From: Phytophthora sp. 'mugwort'
Lineage: Eukaryota; Oomycota; Peronosporomycetes; Peronosporales; Peronosporaceae
NCBI GenBank assembly: GCA_033558025.1
Contig: JAUCEF010000047.1
Span: forward strand, 1 to 44,961
Reading direction: 5' to 3'
DNA length: 44,961 bases
The notes beneath the pieces were generated by a model that saw only the letters and a program-made list of their open reading frames with translations, searched no databases and was not told the origin of the DNA. Made by a program: the position numbers and the translations under genes. Positions 41,188 to 44,961 of the stretch are shown here, piece by piece (positions within the stretch are counted from its first letter, which is position 1; every line of letters begins with the position of its first letter).

Positions 41188-41995
41188 AATTAGTATTTTT
41201 AATTCTTTGTTTTTTTAAAAATTTAGAATTTAATGTAGTTTTTAGTGGTTTAAAAAAAATCCATAATTTAATACTACAAATACCCGATGGTGTTTTAAAT
41301 TCATTAAAATGATATTTAATATCATATTCTAAAGTATTTAATGGTATTTTTCCTTTTTGAAAAATTAGTTTTTTTTTACGTTTTGATTTATTTAAACGAC
41401 CTTTAAATTGTAAACGATAACCAATAAAATTAGAAAATATTTTAAAAAATTCTTGAAGCATATTATCAATATTATTAATAAATTTTTTATGTGTTTTTTT
41501 TTTTTCTAATGTTTGTTTAATATAAAAAGTTATAATATTTATATTTTTAGTATAAAAAGCATAACTAAAATTATAAATCATTTTTTTAACATTTTTATTA
41601 ATTCGATTATTTTTTCTTATTTTATCAAAAATTCTTTTTAAATTTTTTCGTAATTTAATTAATTCAAAAAATTGGACATTTTTGATAAATAATTTAATAT
41701 TATTATTAATATAATATATATTTAAATATTTAATAATTTGATTATAAGATAATTTATAATATTTTTTTGCATTTTTTTGAATATAAACATATATATTTAT
41801 ATTATTTGATGTTTTTACTATATTTATATCTATTAATTTTAAATTTTTATAATTAAAAATATTTTGAAAATATTTTTTAATTTCTAAATCAAAATGCAAT
41901 AAATTAGAATACTCATTATTATTAACAATCCATTGGGAATCCCAATTTTTTTTTTTATTTAATCTTAAACTAATTGGTATAATTTTTTGACCCAT
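41165..41995 (-). CDS. rps3: Ribosomal protein S3
   Basis: Small-subunit protein at the mRNA entry. The protein has 276 residues. The N-terminus MGQKIIPISLRLNKKKNWDS and the C-terminal domain with GYRLQFKGRLNKSKRKKK and FNEFKTPSGICSIKLWIFFK are recognisable. The middle is Asn/Lys/Ile-rich and expanded as in other protist mitochondrial S3 proteins. Confidence 0.94.
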   Translation of the reverse strand: MGQKIIPISLRLNKKKNWDSQWIVNNNEYSNLLHFDLEIKKYFQNIFNYKNLKLIDINIVKTSNNINIYVYIQKNAKKYYKLSYNQIIKYLNIYYINNNIKLFIKNVQFFELIKLRKNLKRIFDKIRKNNRINKNVKKMIYNFSYAFYTKNINIITFYIKQTLEKKKTHKKFINNIDNMLQEFFKIFSNFIGYRLQFKGRLNKSKRKKKLIFQKGKIPLNTLEYDIKYHFNEFKTPSGICSIKLWIFFKPLKTTLNSKFLKKQRIKNTNYVISKKN

Positions 41996-41998
41996 AAT

Positions 41999-42235
41999 TT
42001 ATTTTTTTTTTTTATATATATGTTTTTTTCGTGTATTAATAAATTCACCAAATTTAAAACCAATCATTTTATCATTTATTTCCAAATTAATAAATATTTT
42101 ACCATTATAAATACTTACAGAATGATTACTATATTCAGGTAATATTGTTAAATTTTTATTAGTTATTTTTATCCATTGTTTTTTTTTTAATAAATTAACT
42201 TTAAAAAATGGACCTTTATATTTACTTCTAGACAT
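41999..42235 (-). CDS. rps19: Ribosomal protein S19
   Basis: Small-subunit head protein. The protein has 78 residues. It starts MSRSKYKGPFFK and contains ILPEYSNHSVSIYNGKIFIN and MIGFKFGEFINTRKKHIYKK, the S19 signature. It lies 3 nt from both neighbours, rpl2 and rps3. Confidence 0.96.
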   Translation of the reverse strand: MSRSKYKGPFFKVNLLKKKQWIKITNKNLTILPEYSNHSVSIYNGKIFINLEINDKMIGFKFGEFINTRKKHIYKKKK

Positions 42236-42238
42236 AAT

Positions 42239-43045
42239 TTATTTAATAATTAATTTTTTTTTTGTTTTTTTACGTGTAGGCTTTCCTTTAGTTATTTTAC
42301 CTTGTGGTGTTACAGAAGGTCGCCCTCCACTTGTTTTACCCTCACCACCACCATGTGGATGATCGACAGGATTTTTTGCTACACCACGTACAGAAGGTCG
42401 TCTATTTAACCAACGTGAACGCCCAGCTTTACCTAATTTAATTTTTTTATGATTAATATTAGATACAACACCTAATGTTGCATAACAAGTTAATAAAATT
42501 AATTTTAATTCACCAGAATTTAAACGAATTCGAGCGTATTTATTATCAATTTTTTGAATTAATTGTGCAGATGTTCCAGCACTTCTTATTAATTTTCCTC
42601 TAGATTTTGGATATAAACTAATATTATGAATTAAACTACCAATTGGTATATTTTGTAATGGTAAAGCATTACCTACTTTTAATTCAGCATTAGGTGAACT
42701 TTTTATATATTGATTAATTTTTAAACCTTCCGGTGCTAAAATTAAATAAGATTTAGAATTGTTTTTAATATAAGCGATATTTGCGGAACGATTAGGATCA
42801 TATAAAATTTTAATAATATAACCTTCAATATTTTTAGATCTATTAAAATCAATTATTCTATATAAACGTTTATGTCCACCACCGCGATGTTTTATAGTTA
42901 TTTTACCTTGATTATTTTTACCATTAGCACGTTGAAAACCTTTTGTTAAAGATTTAATTTTAAAAATTTTAGTTAAATTATCTTTTTTTAATAAAAATGT
43001 TTGACGTTGTGATGGTGTTATAGGTTTTATTTTTTTTTCTATCAT
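42239..43045 (-). CDS. rpl2: Ribosomal protein L2
   Basis: Large-subunit protein near the peptidyl-transferase centre. The protein has 268 residues, both domains present. Signatures are KITIKHRGGGHKRLYRIIDF, GRSRWLNRRPSVRGVAKNPV and DHPHGGGEGKTSGGRPSVTP. Its first codon faces the rps13 start across a 28-bp divergent spacer that must carry control signals for both directions. Confidence 0.98.
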   Translation of the reverse strand: MIEKKIKPITPSQRQTFLLKKDNLTKIFKIKSLTKGFQRANGKNNQGKITIKHRGGGHKRLYRIIDFNRSKNIEGYIIKILYDPNRSANIAYIKNNSKSYLILAPEGLKINQYIKSSPNAELKVGNALPLQNIPIGSLIHNISLYPKSRGKLIRSAGTSAQLIQKIDNKYARIRLNSGELKLILLTCYATLGVVSNINHKKIKLGKAGRSRWLNRRPSVRGVAKNPVDHPHGGGEGKTSGGRPSVTPQGKITKGKPTRKKTKKKLIIK

Positions 43046-43073
43046 TTTATATGGTATATAGATAAAATCTATT

Positions 43074-43487
43074 ATGTTATATATTTTTAATAAAACAATT
43101 TCAGATTCAAAAAGTATTTTATATTCATTAACTATATTATATGGTATTAATGAATTTCAATCCAAGAAAATTTGTAAAAATATAGGAATTAATCCTCAAA
43201 TCACCCTTAATAAACTTAAAAACAACCATGTAAACCGACTGGTTAATTATATTAATAAAAATTTAAAAGTTGAACAACTTTTAAAAAAAATTAAAACTGA
43301 AAGATTAAATGAATTAGTAGAAATTAAAAGTAATCGTGGAATTAGACAAAGTCAGGGATTACCTGTTAGAGGACAACGTACTCATACAAATTCAAAAACA
43401 TCTAAAAAATTAAAAAAAATTTTTATTCAAAAACGTATTTCACGTAATAAACGACCATTTAAAAGTCAAAAAAAAAAAAAAAGATAA
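43074..43487 (+). CDS. rps13: Ribosomal protein S13
   Basis: Small-subunit head protein. The protein has 137 residues. Signatures are ILYGINEFQSKKICKNIGIN and EIKSNRGIRQSQGLPVRGQR followed by THTNSKTSK. It is transcribed opposite to rpl2 and followed by rps11 after 12 nt, the bacterial alpha-operon order. Confidence 0.96.
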   Translation: MLYIFNKTISDSKSILYSLTILYGINEFQSKKICKNIGINPQITLNKLKNNHVNRLVNYINKNLKVEQLLKKIKTERLNELVEIKSNRGIRQSQGLPVRGQRTHTNSKTSKKLKKIFIQKRISRNKRPFKSQKKKKR

Positions 43488-43499
43488 AGTTATTATTCT

Positions 43500-43913
43500 A
43501 TGAATAAAAATAAATATAATTTTAAAAATAAATTTAAAAAAAAAATAAATTTAAAAAAAAAAAATCCTTTAATTTTAACAAATTTACATATTACAGCAAA
43601 TTTAAAAAATACTATTATAAGTTTAACAACTTATAAAGGAAATCTTTTAAAACAATGGTCTACAAAATCATTAAAAAAAACACGTTTTAAAAAAAATACA
43701 CCATATAATGTTCAATTAATTGTATATAAAATTAATAAATATCTTCAATTAAAAAAAATAAAAAAATTAAAAATTTATTTACATGGTACTGGTTTAGGTC
43801 GATATAATGTTTTAAAAAATATAAAAAATAAAAAAATTAAAATAAAATATATTTTAGATAAAACAACAAAACCTTTTAATGGTTGTAGATTAAAAAAACA
43901 AAAAAGACGTTAA
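43500..43913 (+). CDS. rps11: Ribosomal protein S11
   Basis: Small-subunit platform protein. The protein has 137 residues. Recognised from LTNLHITANLKNTIISLTTY, IYLHGTGLGRYNVLKNIK and the tail DKTTKPFNGCRLKKQKRR. The N-terminal 20 residues are a Lys/Asn-rich extension. Confidence 0.94.
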   Translation: MNKNKYNFKNKFKKKINLKKKNPLILTNLHITANLKNTIISLTTYKGNLLKQWSTKSLKKTRFKKNTPYNVQLIVYKINKYLQLKKIKKLKIYLHGTGLGRYNVLKNIKNKKIKIKYILDKTTKPFNGCRLKKQKRR

Positions 43914-43922
43914 TTTTAATAT

Positions 43923-44007
43923 GGATAGGTGATCGAGTGGTTTAAGGTGTCAGTCTTGAAAACTGAAGTATGTAATAATACCGTGGGTTCAAATCCCACT
44001 CTATCCT
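43923..44007 (+). tRNA. trnS: tRNA-Ser(UGA)
   Basis: Class II tRNA of 85 nt. Acceptor GGATAG pairs CTATCC, the anticodon arm is TCAGT-CTTGAAA-ACTGA (UGA), a long variable arm is present and the T-arm is GTGGGTTCAAATCCCAC. Confidence 0.92.
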
Positions 44008-44011
44008 TTAA

Positions 44012-44082
44012 AAGCTAGAGACGGATTCGAACCGTCATTAAAGGATTTGCAGTCCTTTACATTACCTTTATGTTATCTAGCC
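44012..44082 (-). tRNA. trnC: tRNA-Cys(GCA)
   Basis: Acceptor GGCTAGA pairs TCTAGCT with a G-T first pair. The anticodon arm is AAGGA-CTGCAAA-TCCTT (GCA) and the T-arm is GACGGTTCGAATCCGTC. It lies on the opposite strand to trnS(UGA). Confidence 0.91.
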
Positions 44083-44099
44083 AAAATAAATTATATTAT

Positions 44100-44303
44100 A
44101 TGAATAAAAATAAAAAATTTTTTACCTATAAAAATAAAATTATTTTAACAAATGGATCTTCTTTAAAAATAACATCTATTAAGTATTTAAAAAATTATCA
44201 ATTAAATTTAAGAATTTTTAAAGAAACAGATATTATTACAAATACAAATATCAATTTAAATAAAAGTAAATTAAATTTTATAAAAAAAAATAAATTAAAT
44301 TAA
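44100..44303 (+). CDS. rpl31: Small basic ORF, candidate ribosomal protein L31
   Basis: A 67-residue Lys/Asn/Ile-rich ORF from ATG 44100 (the frame continues upstream into trnC). It reads KIILTNGSSLKITSIKYLK, then TDIITNTNINLNKSK. The TNGSS segment and its size fit the short rpl31 found in other stramenopile mitochondrial genomes, but the protein is too simple in composition for a firm call. Its stop overlaps the convergent tatC stop by a few bases. Confidence 0.4.
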   Translation: MNKNKKFFTYKNKIILTNGSSLKITSIKYLKNYQLNLRIFKETDIITNTNINLNKSKLNFIKKNKLN

Positions 44304-44961
44304 TTTATATTTATTTAAATATATTGAAATATAAATAAATATTTCAAAAAAAAAAAAAAAGATAAAATAAATTAATATAAAATTAAATATATCTGGTGGT
44401 GTAATTAAAGCACTCAATAATATTATTTTTAAATAAAAGAATTTTCTTAAATTAATAATTATTTTAATTTTTAAAATATTATTTGATATAAAAAAAAATA
44501 AAGAAAAAAAATAAATAAATATTATAAATATATAAATAAAAGAAGAAAAAATAAAATCAAAATAATTATCAATTTTTGGTTCAAAATAAATTGTTAAAAG
44601 ATATAAATTTGAAAAATTTAAATTTAATAAAAAATCCCAAATATGTGGAATAATATTAGTAAAAATAAATTTTATTATAAAAAAATTAAAAAATTATAAA
44701 AAAAATATAAAATTTTATAAAAATAAAATTTTCAAATTTATATAAACCTTTTGATAAAAAAAACCAAAATAATAAAAAACTTAATTGAATTGTTATAAAA
44801 GTTGTTATGAAAATTGCTATAAAAATATTAGTAATAAAAATTTCAGTAATATTAGTAAAAATAAAATATTTTAACATATTTTTATTAAGTAAATTATTAA
44901 CTAATAAATATATTAATTGATCAGAAAAATAATATGAAATTATAAAAAGATAAAAAAAAGT
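44295..44961 (-). CDS. tatC: Twin-arginine translocase subunit TatC, 5' end outside window, one frame break
   Basis: Membrane protein of the Tat pathway (ymf16/mttB). The frame enters from the window edge and reads SYYFSDQLIYLL, then YFIFTNITEIFITNIFIAIF, the TatC motif IxTxPxEAF-like, and FFLSKGLYKFENF. It stops at TAA 44686-44688. One T more in the run at about 44687-44692 would continue the frame through HIWDFLLNLNFSNLYLLTIY and LSALITPPDIFNFILIYFIF, the normal TatC end, to TAA 44295-44297. The single frame break is probably an error. The gene starts beyond 44961. Confidence 0.85.

Overview
The window is a strongly A+T-rich mitochondrial DNA from a protist. It carries respiratory-chain genes (cox1-3, cob, nad1-7, nad4L, nad9, part of nad11), atp1/6/8/9, both rRNAs, 23 different tRNAs, a large set of bacterial-type ribosomal protein genes and tatC. 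The presence of nad11, nad9, nad7, atp1, tatC and the remnants of the bacterial S10/spc/alpha ribosomal protein operons, together with no threonine tRNA, no introns and TGA used as a stop, fits a stramenopile (oomycete- or bicosoecid-like). I cannot name the species.

Layout. Positions 1-6513 and 6518-12897 form a huge head-to-head inverted duplication. Both arms hold atp6 - trnD - nad3 - atp9 - nad9 - cob - nad11 - nad1 - nad4L, with nad4L at the fold. The right arm is intact. The left arm is full of one-base indels that break nearly every gene, which looks like unpolished sequence at a contig end, possibly a read folded back at a real DNA terminus. The fold carries two extra 67-bp tandem units and a perfect hairpin with a 4-nt loop. 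From 12.9 to 17.05 kb (minus strand) follow cox3, rps12-rps7, tRNAs, rps10 and nad2. From 17.17 to 25.1 kb (plus strand) come nad7, a likely rpl10, trnH, nad4, trnE, atp1, nad5, nad6 and trnR. From 25.5 to 43.0 kb (minus strand) come an unknown membrane ORF, cox1, a tiny tatA candidate, cox2, trnW, rns, a second unknown ORF, rpl5-rpl14, a tRNA cluster, rnl, rps4-rps2-rpl6-rps8-rps14, atp8, a broken rps1-like gene, and rpl16-rps3-rps19-rpl2. The last 2 kb hold rps13, rps11, trnS, an rpl31 candidate (plus strand), trnC and the 3' part of tatC (minus strand).

How it works together. The genes encode membrane cores of complexes I, III, IV and V, the mitoribosome parts and tRNAs needed to translate them, and a Tat-type membrane translocase (tatC plus a possible tatA). 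No leucine tRNA lies here although TTA leucine is very common, and Nad11 lacks its N-terminal iron-sulfur part, so some of the genome must lie outside the window or in the nucleus.

Main points of interest: the inverted duplication with its hairpin centre; a 33-codon tatA-like gene between cox1 and cox2; rps4 interrupted by 24 copies of an 18-bp repeat coding for a hexapeptide; single-base frame breaks in cox2, rps8, rps10, tatC and the rps1-like gene outside the duplication; two unknown membrane ORFs; and a shared upstream motif (TATTCTTTAAGA) before atp9, nad5 and cox2.
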